Assembly (NCBI GenBank): GCA_020072965.1 | Contig: JAIQFY010000016.1 | Span: 1-64,000 of the forward strand | DNA from: Terriglobia bacterium | GTDB taxonomy: Bacteria; Acidobacteriota; Terriglobia; JAIQFV01 | Length of the DNA: 64,000 nt | Direction: 5' to 3' | Shown: positions 23,931 through 33,800 of the stretch, in pieces | Layout of the letters: every line of letters begins with the position of its first letter | Numbering within the stretch: the stretch's first letter is position 1 | The notes under the pieces: model-generated | Databases searched by the model: none | What the model was told of the DNA's origin: nothing | The model's input: the letters and a program-made list of their open reading frames with translations, nothing else | Translations under genes and position numbers: made by a program

Positions 23931-25136
23931 TCACTTCTTCTGCTCGGCAACCCTTGACTTGGCTTCCCGAGCGATGTCATCGCTCGTGAGTGCCTTCATA
24001 AATTCCACTAGATCACCCTTCTCTTCGGCTGTCAGGTTAAGCTTGACAATCCCGCCATCGAGATTGGGATTGGGCTCGCCCCCCTTGTCGTAGAAGTCAA
24101 CGACATCGGCCAGGGTCGCCTGGCTGCCGTCATGCAGGTAGGGAGGGGTCAGCGCCACGTTGCGCAGCCCCGGCGTCTTGAACGCGCCGATATCCTTCGG
24201 CTGCCGGCTCACCAGGAAGCGGCCCAGTTCGGCGTAGGCCTCATCATGAGCCAGCGTGGAGAGACTGCCTCCGGAGAGGGTGGCTGCCTTCCGGGCGAGC
24301 GCGTCGAAGGATTTGGCGTTCATGGCCACGCCGATGTTGTGAAACTTGTTGTCAGTAAAGAACGGGGAGGTCGAATTGAATGCGTGACAGGAGATGCACC
24401 GCCCCTTGTTCTGGAAAAGGTTCCAACCCCGCTTGGCAGAGTCCGACAGGGCCGTCTGGTCACCTGCCACAAACCGGTCGAACGATGAATCGCCTGCTAC
24501 GAGCGTCCGCTCGAAAGCGGCAATCGCCTGAACCGCGCGATCGATCGTAATCTCACCCCCGAAAACATCTTTGAAGGCCTTGACGTATTCGGGAACCCCT
24601 TTCAACTTGCTCACCACGGCATCGTGCGATGGCATGCCCATCTCAACAGGATTGGTGAGAGGCTGCTTGGCTTGCTCTTCCAGGGTCGGGGCCCTCCCAT
24701 CCCAGAATTGAAACTCATTGAAAACTGCATTGAGCACGGTGGGCGAATTTCGGGCGCCCTTCTGGTGCTTGATCCCTACCGCCACCCTCTCTTCGTCAGC
24801 AAATGCAAACGCGGCATCGTGGCAGGTGGAACAGGCCACCGTGTTGTCAGCCGAAAGCCTTTTGTCGAAATAGAGTTTTCGCCCCAACTCCACCTTGGCG
24901 GAAGTCATCGGATTCTCAGCAGGCACCAGGATTGACCACAGATCGCCTGGAATCCCGAGAGGAAATTTTGGCTGGAAGGAGGTCGACTCCGCTGCTTGTG
25001 CAAAAAGCATGCCGGCCCCGCTGAATGCCCCGCCAGGCCCGAACAATCCAGGGGCGCTGCCGAGCACCAGGCCAACCATCCACACACCGATAAGACCAAG
25101 AGAGGCGATCCATCTCAGGTTTTCTTGACGAGGCAT
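23931..25136 (-). CDS. Di-haem cytochrome c peroxidase / MauG-like protein
   Basis: The 401-residue periplasmic protein has a hydrophobic leader. The N-terminal domain contains CSTCH with the nearby ELGRKLYFDKRLSADNTVAC; the C-terminal domain contains CISCH. The conserved FKTPGLRNVALTPPYLHDGS stretch and DVVDFYDKGG are family hallmarks. Members reduce hydrogen peroxide with electrons from a small cytochrome or, like MauG, oxidise protein side chains. The nearby monohaem cytochrome is a natural electron donor. GGAGG precedes the ATG. It is the first gene of the minus-strand operon and faces an ECF sigma factor gene across a 257-base spacer. Confidence 0.92.
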   Translation of the reverse strand: MPRQENLRWIASLGLIGVWMVGLVLGSAPGLFGPGGAFSGAGMLFAQAAESTSFQPKFPLGIPGDLWSILVPAENPMTSAKVELGRKLYFDKRLSADNTVACSTCHDAAFAFADEERVAVGIKHQKGARNSPTVLNAVFNEFQFWDGRAPTLEEQAKQPLTNPVEMGMPSHDAVVSKLKGVPEYVKAFKDVFGGEITIDRAVQAIAAFERTLVAGDSSFDRFVAGDQTALSDSAKRGWNLFQNKGRCISCHAFNSTSPFFTDNKFHNIGVAMNAKSFDALARKAATLSGGSLSTLAHDEAYAELGRFLVSRQPKDIGAFKTPGLRNVALTPPYLHDGSQATLADVVDFYDKGGEPNPNLDGGIVKLNLTAEEKGDLVEFMKALTSDDIAREAKSRVAEQKK

Positions 25137-25393
25137 TCACACCTCCGTAAGATAGCAGACCCGTGTCGCGTCATAGTTTACACACCACTGAAAATGAGCC
25201 ACGAAGCAAGACCTTGGGTCAAGGTAATCGGAAGGATTCTCTTCAATTGCCCAACTCGTACCACTGTTCACGCGGGTTGTTCATTAGCATAACAAATGGG
25301 ACACCCCTTTTATTCCATTGAACTGAGGTTATTGATTGAGGGAATTTCCTGCCTTGACATTGGGTTATTCCTACAGCAGGTCCTGGACATCTG

Positions 25394-26008
25394 ATGAGGA
25401 CGGTTTTTAGAAAAAGATGGAAGAACCAGAATGCCGGGATCGAGCCTGCGGAATCCCAGGACTTCGGGGTGCAAATATTGGAGCACCTTGAGAGCCTCTT
25501 CGGGTATGCCATCGCTTTGACGAAGGACATTGCGTCGGCGCAGGATTTGGTTCAGGAAACCGTTCTGCGCGCCATTAAGAATGCAGAAAGCTGGCAGGCA
25601 CACAGCAACCTGAAGGCGTGGCTGTTTACTATCCAGCGAAACGCCTGGATTAATGAGTGTCATCGTCGGCAGCATGCCGTGGAATTCTCTTCTTTGAGCA
25701 TATCGGTGGAGGACCTTTGGGGTTCGCCTAAGTTGAGGGGGGATCTTCCCAATGGCGACATGTCTTCAGAACACGCCTGGTTACGGCACGAGGTTCAAGC
25801 CGCAGTGGAAGCGTTGTCGCCGGGGCATCGTGAGGTCGTGCTGCTGAGAGATTTCGAAGGTTTTGATTACAAGGAGATTGCCAAGATCGTGGGGGTTCCA
25901 ATCGGCACCGTGATGTCGCGGCTCAACCGCGCCCGGTCGGAGTTGCGAAAGCGACTCCAACATTTGAATCAAAGGAAGGGCGGACCCGTGTCGAATGAGC
26001 GATTGTGA
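25394..26008 (+). CDS. ECF-type RNA polymerase sigma factor
   Basis: The 204-residue protein has sigma region 2 (LFGYAIALTKDIASAQDLVQ, then LKAWLFTIQRNAWINE) and region 4 (LSPGHREVVLLRDFEGFDYK, then GVPIGTVMSRLNRARSELRK), with no region 1 or 3. Such factors are held inactive by a membrane anti-sigma factor encoded next door. Its stop overlaps the anti-sigma start by 14 bases, so the two are translationally coupled. Divergent orientation to the cytochrome/peroxidase operon suggests that operon is among its targets, though no matching promoter pair could be identified with confidence. Confidence 0.92.
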   Translation: MRTVFRKRWKNQNAGIEPAESQDFGVQILEHLESLFGYAIALTKDIASAQDLVQETVLRAIKNAESWQAHSNLKAWLFTIQRNAWINECHRRQHAVEFSSLSISVEDLWGSPKLRGDLPNGDMSSEHAWLRHEVQAAVEALSPGHREVVLLRDFEGFDYKEIAKIVGVPIGTVMSRLNRARSELRKRLQHLNQRKGGPVSNERL

Positions 26009-26831
26009 TCAGGCTCGACAACAATTTGCTTATTTACTTGATGGAGAACTGCAGGGCGCTGAACTGGAGGAGTTTGAAACGCATCTTGCCGGTTGCACCA
26101 GCTGCCGCCAGGCGTTGGACGAGGAGCGCGACTTTATCGATATCGTTCGCTCCGCCAAGCCCACGCACCGGCTGCCCGACGGGCTTCGCACCCGATTGAA
26201 TGATCGGCTCCAAAGTGAAAATCTCCCTCGCCCGCATGTCGGAACTCTTCTTCGACCCCGTGTGGTCGTGGCGGCGCTACTGGTAATCATCGCGGTCGCC
26301 TTTTCCATCTATCGGCTTCAAACTGCCTCCGCCGCCGACTTTGAACGATTCGCCTCCGAGACCCATCTGAAAAGGCTGAGCGGGCAGTTGCCGATGGAGA
26401 TTTCGAGTGAATCGCCACAGGCGGTTTCCGACTGGTATATCGGCAAGGTCCCTTTCCGGCTCTCCCTGCCGAATTACCAGACCGATCCCGGCGAGCAGAA
26501 ACCGTACGAACTCCAAGGAGCGCGCCTCGTTGAGTTTAGAAACGAATTTGCTGCCTATATCGGTTACGCGATGGGGGGACGCCCTATTTCTCTCATCGTC
26601 ACCACCGAACAGCTGGCGACTCCCAGGGGGGGTGAGGAGATCAAATCGCATGGCCTGACCTTCCACTTTCGCACCGTCCAGGGCCTGAAGGTCCTCACCT
26701 GGGAGGATAAGGGGCTGACTTATGCCCAGGTCTCCGATCTTGAGGGCCGGGGCCAGCAATCCTGTATCATCTGCCATCCCGGACCCAGCAACCGCCATCT
26801 GTTTGATGAGCTGAAGGACAAGGGCAACTGA
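25995..26831 (+). CDS. Anti-sigma factor with zinc finger and C-terminal CxxCH
   Basis: This 278-residue membrane protein opens with a ZAS-type domain: HLAGCTSC (H-x3-C-x2-C) at about residues 31-38 follows a helical start. The single membrane segment VVVAALLVIIAVAFSIY lies at about 93-109. The periplasmic part (about 115-278) includes WYIGKVPFRLSLPNY and GYAMGGRPISLIVTTEQ. It ends unusually with QQSCIICHPGPSNRHLF, a CxxCH c-type haem motif at about residues 257-261. Ordinary anti-sigma factors lack this. With cytochrome genes next door, a haem- or redox-sensing trigger for sigma release is a reasonable inference. Confidence 0.88.
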   Translation: MSDCDQARQQFAYLLDGELQGAELEEFETHLAGCTSCRQALDEERDFIDIVRSAKPTHRLPDGLRTRLNDRLQSENLPRPHVGTLLRPRVVVAALLVIIAVAFSIYRLQTASAADFERFASETHLKRLSGQLPMEISSESPQAVSDWYIGKVPFRLSLPNYQTDPGEQKPYELQGARLVEFRNEFAAYIGYAMGGRPISLIVTTEQLATPRGGEEIKSHGLTFHFRTVQGLKVLTWEDKGLTYAQVSDLEGRGQQSCIICHPGPSNRHLFDELKDKGN

Positions 26832-26973
26832 AAGCTTCGCTCTGATTCCATTCCAAGCAGGGAAGACACTGAAAGGGCGTGGGTCCGTGGGATTTCAGAA
26901 TGCCCGTCTAACCGCAAAGACCGCCATGGAGGCGCGAAGGTCGCAAAGAAATATCTGGTACCGATTACTTGAC

Positions 26974-27005
26974 GGTACCCCTCGAGGCGGACTCAAGGGG
27001 TATCC
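26974..27005. repeat. Short hairpin
   Basis: GGTACCCCT and AGGGGTATCC form a strong stem around a 12-base loop, about 145 bases after the anti-sigma stop. There is no T-run, so a terminator role is uncertain. Confidence 0.3.
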
Positions 27006-27063
27006 TGCATTTGAGCAACGGGCCGACAGGGCCTGACCCGCCAGGCTCATTGATTTCTGAATT

Positions 27064-27468
27064 TTACCCTCTTACCCAATTCTCCACTTTAAGATCGTGA
27101 ATTCGCCGAAACTCTCTGGTGTTGTTGGTCACCAGAATGAGATCTCGCGATCGAGCCTGTGCGGCAATGAGCATATCCATCGGTCCAATGACGGATCCCC
27201 GTCTTTCCAGGTCCGCGCGAATCTTGCCGTAGTCGCCGGCCGCCGCCTGATCGAAATCGAGGATCTCGAAGGGGGTTAGAAATTCGATCAGCGCGATTCT
27301 ATTTCTCTCGGGAAAAGCGCTTTTTGCTGCTCCAAACTGAAGTTCCGCCAAGGTAATCGTCGATATCCCGATTTCCTCGAGGTCAGCTCCTAGCATTCTT
27401 TGCAGGAGGGAAACAGGACGTCTCCGGATGACATCAATGCAAATGTTGGTGTCGAAGAGGTACTTCAC
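27064..27468 (-). CDS. vapC: PIN-domain ribonuclease toxin
   Basis: The 134-residue protein shows the VapC pattern. FDTNICID holds the first active-site aspartate (D6), STITLAELQFG the conserved glutamate, and GPMDMLIAAQAR the next aspartate. It ends with the usual LVTNNTREFRRI segment. VapC toxins cut tRNA or rRNA when freed from VapB. The start overlaps the upstream antitoxin stop by four bases, as in most vapBC pairs. All catalytic residues seem intact. Confidence 0.93.
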   Translation of the reverse strand: MKYLFDTNICIDVIRRRPVSLLQRMLGADLEEIGISTITLAELQFGAAKSAFPERNRIALIEFLTPFEILDFDQAAAGDYGKIRADLERRGSVIGPMDMLIAAQARSRDLILVTNNTREFRRIHDLKVENWVRG

Positions 27469-27698
27469 TTCATCCGCCGTCTCTTCTCGAAGGCTCCCTG
27501 GTAACGCCCCGATCCCATAAAATCACCGCTGAATCGTTCCAAGCTCTCGAGGAAGGGTCTCCATGGATCGCTCTTCGGAATGAGCACGACAACACCACTA
27601 ATCTTCTTGATGAACACCTCCTTCCCGGCAAACGCAAATTCCTTAGGCAAGCGGACCGCCTGGCTGCGTCCGTTCCTGAATAGTTTTGCGGTTTCCAT
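27465..27698 (-). CDS. vapB: VapB-type antitoxin
   Basis: The 77-residue protein has an AbrB/SpoVT-like DNA-binding N-terminus (ETAKLFRNGRSQAVRLPKEF) and a C-terminal tail that should wrap the toxin (PFLESLERFSGDFMGSGRYQ). The ATG at 27698 is chosen because GGAGG lies seven bases upstream; another ATG two codons earlier is too close to it. It overlaps vapC by four bases. A 28-bp palindromic operator just upstream supports autoregulation. Confidence 0.92.
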   Translation of the reverse strand: METAKLFRNGRSQAVRLPKEFAFAGKEVFIKKISGVVVLIPKSDPWRPFLESLERFSGDFMGSGRYQGAFEKRRRMK

Positions 27699-27711
27699 GG
27701 GCACACCTCCG

Positions 27712-27739
27712 GATGATATATATCATAGTATATATCATC
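27712..27739. promoter_or_regulatory. vapBC operator palindrome
   Basis: GATGATATATA and TATATATCATC are perfect inverted arms separated by six bases, starting 14 bases before the vapB ATG. The site is probably bound by the VapBC complex. Confidence 0.75.
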
Positions 27740-27928
27740 CCGGGTTCCCCGTCAAACCTCCGAACCCGCCAATTCTCGCGTGGGGACCGACACCCATCCA
27801 CTGCAGCGGATGGGCGGGAATTATTGTGTAAGGGGGATATAAAGAGAGGGGTAATGATCGCTCAATGAACGAGGCGGGTAAACTCGTTGATGCCCATCTT
27901 CCTGTGCTATTCCAACCCCGCCATCAAG

Positions 27929-30379
27929 CTATTCACAGCGCAACACCGCGATGGGATCGATCTTTGTTGCGCGGCGCGCAGGTATAAGAGATGCGAGGGC
28001 GGAGACCAGGATGAGCACTGCGCACACTAGCCCCAGGATAACCTTGTCGGTCGGGCTGACAGCATACAGGAAACCGCTCATGAATCTTAATCCGGCCCAG
28101 GTTCCCAACAATCCCAGGGAGACGCCTGCAAACGCCATTCTCAAGCCGGACCGCAGGAACAAATTCAATACGGCGCCCGGCTGTGCCCCTATGGCGATAC
28201 GGATTCCGATTTCCCGCGTCCGCTGACTCACCGCATAGGAGATGACTCCGTACAATCCGGTGATGCTGATGACCAGGGCCAGCCCCGAAAACAGTGTTAG
28301 CAGCAGCGTGATCATTCGAGGTTGCGCCACGGAAGTCTCCACAACCTGTTTGTAGGCCTGGAAGTGCGTGATGGGCACGTCCCGGTCCAGGCCCCAGATC
28401 AGCTTCGGCATGACAGTGGAAAGCAAAACAGGATCGTTCTCAGTCCGTGTAATCAGGAACGCCTGCAGACCGATCCGGTGACCCCACGGTATCATTGAGC
28501 CCTGGATTTGCGGAGTGAACATATAGAGCTCGGGCAGGGGGGGCGATTCGAGAGCGATCTCGCGGGTATCCCCCACCACACCGATGATGGTGAACCACCA
28601 CGGGAAGTTCTGGTCGTCCAGGCGGCTCCATTTGATCCGCTTCCCGATCGGATCTTCATTGGCGAAGAATTGTCTGGCGATGGTTTCATTGATGATCGTC
28701 ACCAGCGGTGACTGCGACGTATCCTGATCCGTGAAAGTGCGTCCCCGCAGCAGCGGAATTTGAAGAGTCTTGAAGTAGTCCGCAGTGACAAAGCGCTGTT
28801 CGTTGGCGATGTAGGTCCCGTGGGGAGGCTCCGGATGCCCTTCGATCGAAAAGCTGATTCCGCCTCGTCCTGCCAGCGGCAGGACGTTCGTCAATGCCGC
28901 GAACCTTACTCCGGGCAATCCCTCGATCTTTTTCATTAGCTCGTCCTGGAAACGGGCAATCTGTCCCCCTTGCGTGTAACGGGTCTCAGGAAGAAAGAGA
29001 TCGGCCGTGAGGACGCCGCCGGCGTCAAATCCCGGATTCACCTGTTCGAGTCGCCACAGACTCTTGATCAACAATCCCGCACCAGCCAACAGGGTCAAGG
29101 TGACGGCGACCTGCCCGACCTGCATCCAGTAGAGAAAATGCCTTCCCCCCGGAGAGACATGGGCATCGGAGAACTTCAAGGATTCATTGATTTCAGTGCG
29201 GGTCGCTAGCCACGAGGGAGCCAAGCCGAAAATCACCACGGTCAACAGGGACAGGATCACGGTGAAACCCAGAACACTGGCGTCCATTTCGACCCCGCGG
29301 ATCTCCAGCAGAAGGTCGGGCGGAAGCAGGCGGGGAAGGGCTTCAACCAGCAGTTTGGAGAGCGCGATGCCTGCGCAAGCTCCCATCGTGGCCAGCACCG
29401 TGCTCTCCGTCAAGAGCTGGCGCACGAGTCTGTGTCGGGGAGCACCCAATGCCGCTCGCATCACCATTTCTTTTTTCCGGGCAGTGCCGCTGGCCAGCAG
29501 GAGATTGGCAACATTGGCGCACGCAATCAGTAACACAAAGCCCACCGCACCCATCAGGATCATAAGGGCGGGCCGGATCCGGCCGGCGAGTTGTTCTCTC
29601 ATCGATAGAACCCGGATGCCTGATCCCGTGTTCCACTGGACTGATTCCGTCTCCAGCCGGCGGGCAATGCCGTCCATCTCGGCCTGGGCCTGACCCAGCG
29701 AGACCCCCGGCTTTAACCGCGCCACAGCGAGATAGCCGTGGTCACGATGATTGGAGAGTTCTTGCGGTTCCAGCTTCAGCGGAACCCACAACTGCGCAGG
29801 GTCGCCAGGCTCTGGAAGATAGAAACCTCCCGGCAGGACTCCGATGACCGTGTACGGGACTTCGTCCAGGTGGATGACCTGCCCGATAATGTTCGGGGAG
29901 GCACCCAGTCGACGCCATAAGCTGTCGCTCAGCACAACCACGTGACGTTGTTCGGTCTCGTCTTCTGTCAAGAAACCGCGGCCCAGCACCGGCGAGACGC
30001 CAAGCAGCGAGAACACATTCGCCGAGGTTTTCAACCCGCTGACGTTATCGGGATTGCCCGATCCGGTTAAGTTGATTTGATCAGGTTCCAGCAACGCCAT
30101 CTGCTCAAACACGTGGTTCTGCTCTCGCCACGCCATGAAATTGCCAACGGCGATAAAGCGACGATCCCACCGGGGAACGACCTTGGTCTCCCAGAGTTGC
30201 ATGACGGCCTCGGGTTGTCGATAGGGCAAGGGACGCAGCAGGACAGCCCGTACTACGCTGAAGATTCCTGTATTGGCGCCAATTCCCAACCCCAATGTCA
30301 GCACCGACACCAGAGTGAAGGCCGGATTCTTGGCCAGCACCCGGAAACCAAATTTGATGTCCTGCCAGAGGGTATCCAT
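27929..30379 (-). CDS. ADOP-type MacB/FtsX permease 2
   Basis: The 816-residue protein starts directly with the first membrane unit (MDTLWQDIKFGFRVLAKNP, TLGLGIGANTGIFSVV) and lacks the ~70-residue cytoplasmic N-terminal region of ADOP 1, 4, 5 and 6. Two MacB-core/FtsX units follow; the first FtsX helix is MGAVGFVLLIACANVANLLL, and the C-terminus is RRATKIDPIAVLRCE. AGGTGA precedes the ATG. No padR is adjacent; vapBC lies downstream and a gene-poor spacer upstream. The short N-terminus forms a group with ADOP 3 and 7 and the remnant. Confidence 0.9.
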   Translation of the reverse strand: MDTLWQDIKFGFRVLAKNPAFTLVSVLTLGLGIGANTGIFSVVRAVLLRPLPYRQPEAVMQLWETKVVPRWDRRFIAVGNFMAWREQNHVFEQMALLEPDQINLTGSGNPDNVSGLKTSANVFSLLGVSPVLGRGFLTEDETEQRHVVVLSDSLWRRLGASPNIIGQVIHLDEVPYTVIGVLPGGFYLPEPGDPAQLWVPLKLEPQELSNHRDHGYLAVARLKPGVSLGQAQAEMDGIARRLETESVQWNTGSGIRVLSMREQLAGRIRPALMILMGAVGFVLLIACANVANLLLASGTARKKEMVMRAALGAPRHRLVRQLLTESTVLATMGACAGIALSKLLVEALPRLLPPDLLLEIRGVEMDASVLGFTVILSLLTVVIFGLAPSWLATRTEINESLKFSDAHVSPGGRHFLYWMQVGQVAVTLTLLAGAGLLIKSLWRLEQVNPGFDAGGVLTADLFLPETRYTQGGQIARFQDELMKKIEGLPGVRFAALTNVLPLAGRGGISFSIEGHPEPPHGTYIANEQRFVTADYFKTLQIPLLRGRTFTDQDTSQSPLVTIINETIARQFFANEDPIGKRIKWSRLDDQNFPWWFTIIGVVGDTREIALESPPLPELYMFTPQIQGSMIPWGHRIGLQAFLITRTENDPVLLSTVMPKLIWGLDRDVPITHFQAYKQVVETSVAQPRMITLLLTLFSGLALVISITGLYGVISYAVSQRTREIGIRIAIGAQPGAVLNLFLRSGLRMAFAGVSLGLLGTWAGLRFMSGFLYAVSPTDKVILGLVCAVLILVSALASLIPARRATKIDPIAVLRCE

Positions 30380-30801
30380 CGATTCACCTCACGCCGCCAG
30401 GCGCCTTTGACAATGTCAGCCGGAAAATAATAAAGAAACACACCCGTCTTACCCCATTAGAGTAGGAAGCCGGCAAAACGTTGCTTCTCTAGAATACGAA
30501 AGTGATCTGTCTTTGGAGTGTGGCCCCCGCGAAGGGACCGCCTTCATGATTTGTAGCCAGTGAATTTTGAGGGGCTGTCCACCCTAGGGACAGTTCCTTC
30601 TTGGAATTTGGCTTATCTGGAGTGTTGCCCGGCGGGGAGCAGCCGCTTTGTGGAGTTCGAGACAGCAAGAGACGAACGGAATACAGGATGGATCGGAGAA
30701 AGCGGACCGCCGCGGCGGTCCGCACAACAAGGTTGAGGGACTGTCCTTCGAAGTTCGGCACCAACATTTTACACAGAGGGCCGGCTATGCGCTGTCGCTT
30801 T
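30380..30801. other. Intergenic region
   Basis: Nothing gene-like or repeated is seen in these 420 bases between ADOP 2 and the FG-GAP protein. The far end may contain the lost C-terminal part of the FG-GAP gene. Confidence 0.5.
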
Positions 30802-33800
30802 CTACCTTCGCAACTTCCCCACACCCATGGGCGATCCGTCATCATCGAAGAAGCTTAGCGTGGTGTTGACTGACCCACTGGTGCCTAACAAAATGAACTG
30901 TGTCTTGTATCCGCCCCCATCGACAATTTGAGGAAAGATGACGGGCGAAGGAGCCAACTGGCCATAGTCCGCAATCGGAAACGTCGTCATGAGAAAATCA
31001 CCACGGGCATTCGTGAGCGATCGCAACGTGAGCGCCACAAACGGCGAGGTAGACGACAAATCCAGTACCCCGGTGAAACCGTCCAGGAAAGATGGGATGA
31101 ATTCACTGATGAACTTGGCATCGTGGCCGTTCCCCACCAAATCCAGTCCCGTAGTCCCATTGCCGACCGCCGTGGTCCCATCCATCTGATAGGCCGTCAG
31201 ATACAAGTGCACCGGCGAGGCGTTAACGGCCGCGATGGCCACGCCCGTGTTGTGTCCTGCGGAGCGGTCAATGAAGATCCGGGCATGAGTCGAGGGAATT
31301 GCCGAGGGGATGCCCGATTCGCTCACAACGGAGCTCGTGCCTGATGGACCGCCCCCGCTCAAAGAGTAACTAAATACACCAGCGCCGACGGGGGTCGACG
31401 ATCCGGAATCCGGGATCACCTGGACCGATCCGACATTCACTCCCGCAGGGGTTCCATCGGTCAACAGGGTGTAGAACCCATTCGGTTCGATCTGGTAAAT
31501 GAATTCTGATTGGGCTTGTGAGCCGGCGACCGATCGTGTAGTCAACTCACTCCCTCTGTTATCGAAGGTTTTAACCGTGCCGGTTTGCACCGACCCGGAG
31601 GTGTTCAACAGAAAGAAGGACGACCGGTACCCACCCCCATCCGCAAACTGCGGAAAATAGATCGGAGCATAATTCGGGGCCTGGGTCAGATCCGCGACCG
31701 GTGTGGTAGTGAGCAGGGTTTCTCCGCGCTGGTTGGTTGTCAATCGTAGGGCGACGATCGACAGGGGTTGGTCGCTCTCGAAATCGAGGGATCCGAACTG
31801 GGTTACGGAGGGAAAATCAGAGGGAAGATTGAAATCCGCAGCCCACTGATTCAATTCATTAATGAACAGGGCCCGGTGCACCCCATGTCCGAGCAACCCT
31901 TGACCTGCCGCCACGGTTCTTCCGCTCCGATCACGAAGCGTGAGTGTGATGTTGGCTTGCGCGGTTCCCTGATTCACTACCGCGAATCCAGTATTGGTGC
32001 TGATCGTCCCGACTTCCTGATGATCCGTTTTCGCAGTGACTCCCGTCCGGTAGTCAATAAAGATGCGTGCTCTTTTTGTCGGGGGAGAGGCGGGAACGCC
32101 CGCCTCCGTCGCAACGACATTGTTTTGCTCAAAACTGAACACGGCAATTCCGTAAGGCGAAGGACCGGAATTAGAACCTACGGTCGCGTATCCAGCCTTT
32201 ACCGTGCCTGACGCTCCCGCAGTCGATGCGGTGCCGGATCCCCCACTCTGGATGGGGATAGAAACGCTTGTGTTGGTTTGTGTCTGGACTATAACGATGA
32301 TGGCGGTCGCTGGAACGTAATACTGCGAAATGCCTCCCGCCGTGAGATAGTTCACCTGGACTGTCCCATTGGCGTTCGCGGTTGCGATCGTAGGGGCGGA
32401 CCAGTCGGCAACATCGTCGCCATTGTTCCAAACGGGACCATTAGGATTCGACCCGCTGGTGCACGACATCAGGTAGGCGGCAGATGCTTCGCCTCCGAAG
32501 GCGGTGGTGATGTAATAGGTTCCCGGGAGGGAGGGGGCGGTCAGATTCACAGGAATGTTCCGGTTCAGCCCCGAAACGGGCGTTGTGAATCCACCCGGGT
32601 CCACGAAGCTTGTTGAATGAGTCCCCCAGTTCGGGGTGACTCCCATCGCCATGGTCGTATTTGCCGGCCATGCCGAATTAAGCTGGACCGTGACCTGGCC
32701 CGACAACGATGTCCCTGCCGCGACCGTTACCGTCCGGTTTGACGGCGATAGGGTTTGTCCTGCGAGGGATCCTCCCACGAGCACCAGCGACGAGGTGGCT
32801 CCCGGATCATTTCCAGTGGAGCCGTAAATTGCCGTGGCGGTGTAATCGGCATCCATCCCAAAGGTGATGGTGGCACTGGTTGAATAGTCCGCCCCATTGC
32901 GCTGCCATTTCTGGAAGTTGTTTCCACTGGCTGTTGCCGGGGCGGTCAACGTCACTTGGGTGTTGGGATTGTATGTGCGGGTGAACCGAGTGCCTCCGGT
33001 TCCCAGACCGCTGTTGTCAATGGGAGTCACCGTGACCGTGACCCCGTAATCCGGGTTCACGGAAGACACGGTCAAACTCTTTGTCGCGACGGTGCAAGAA
33101 CTCGATCTCACATTGAGCAGAATGGCGGCACCACTATAAGCCACCGCCAGGTCGGGTTTTCCGTCTCCGTCGAGATCACCGGCGGTGATGGATTGCGGGA
33201 TGGTGAACGTTATCCCGTAATCTATTGGAGATTGAAACGTTCCGTTGCCATTGCCAGTCAGCAGCGATACCGTTCTTAGAAGATAATTCAGCACAGCCAG
33301 GTCCACCCGACCATCTCCGTTAAAGTCGAGTGCGGCGATGCCAGCCGGGGCTTGTCCCACAGGGTAGTCCACCTTGGCCCGAAATGTTCCATCCCCATTG
33401 CCCCGCAGGATTGAAATGGTGTCGTCGCTTGAGTTGACAACCGCCAAATCAATCTTTCCATCGCCATCAAAATCACCCGCGGCCAAGGTCAGGGGGTAGC
33501 TTCCAACAGCGTAAGGGACGTCGGTTCGAAGCGTCCCATCCCCATTCCCCAGGAGGATCGAGACATCATTGGAATCCTCATTGACGGTGGCGAGATCCAG
33601 CTTCCCATCCCGATTGAAATCTCGTGCGACCACGGCTATGGGACCGCTCCCGGAGACGGAATAAGTCACTGCCGTTTGGAACGTCCCATTCCCATTTCCA
33701 AGCAAAATCGACACAATAGAGGAAGTTGGCGCCGGCCTGTAGCTCGCCACGGCCAGATCCACCTTCCCGTCGCCATTGAAATCACCTAAATCAACAGAGA

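Noticed and set aside
22743-23957. 404-residue open frame on the plus strand
   Set aside because: It is antisense to the metallophosphoesterase, which has complete metal motifs and a Tat signal.
26840-27060. tRNA-like fold
   Set aside because: Hairpins exist, but no acceptor stem with the conserved T-loop (GTTCRA) could be assembled.
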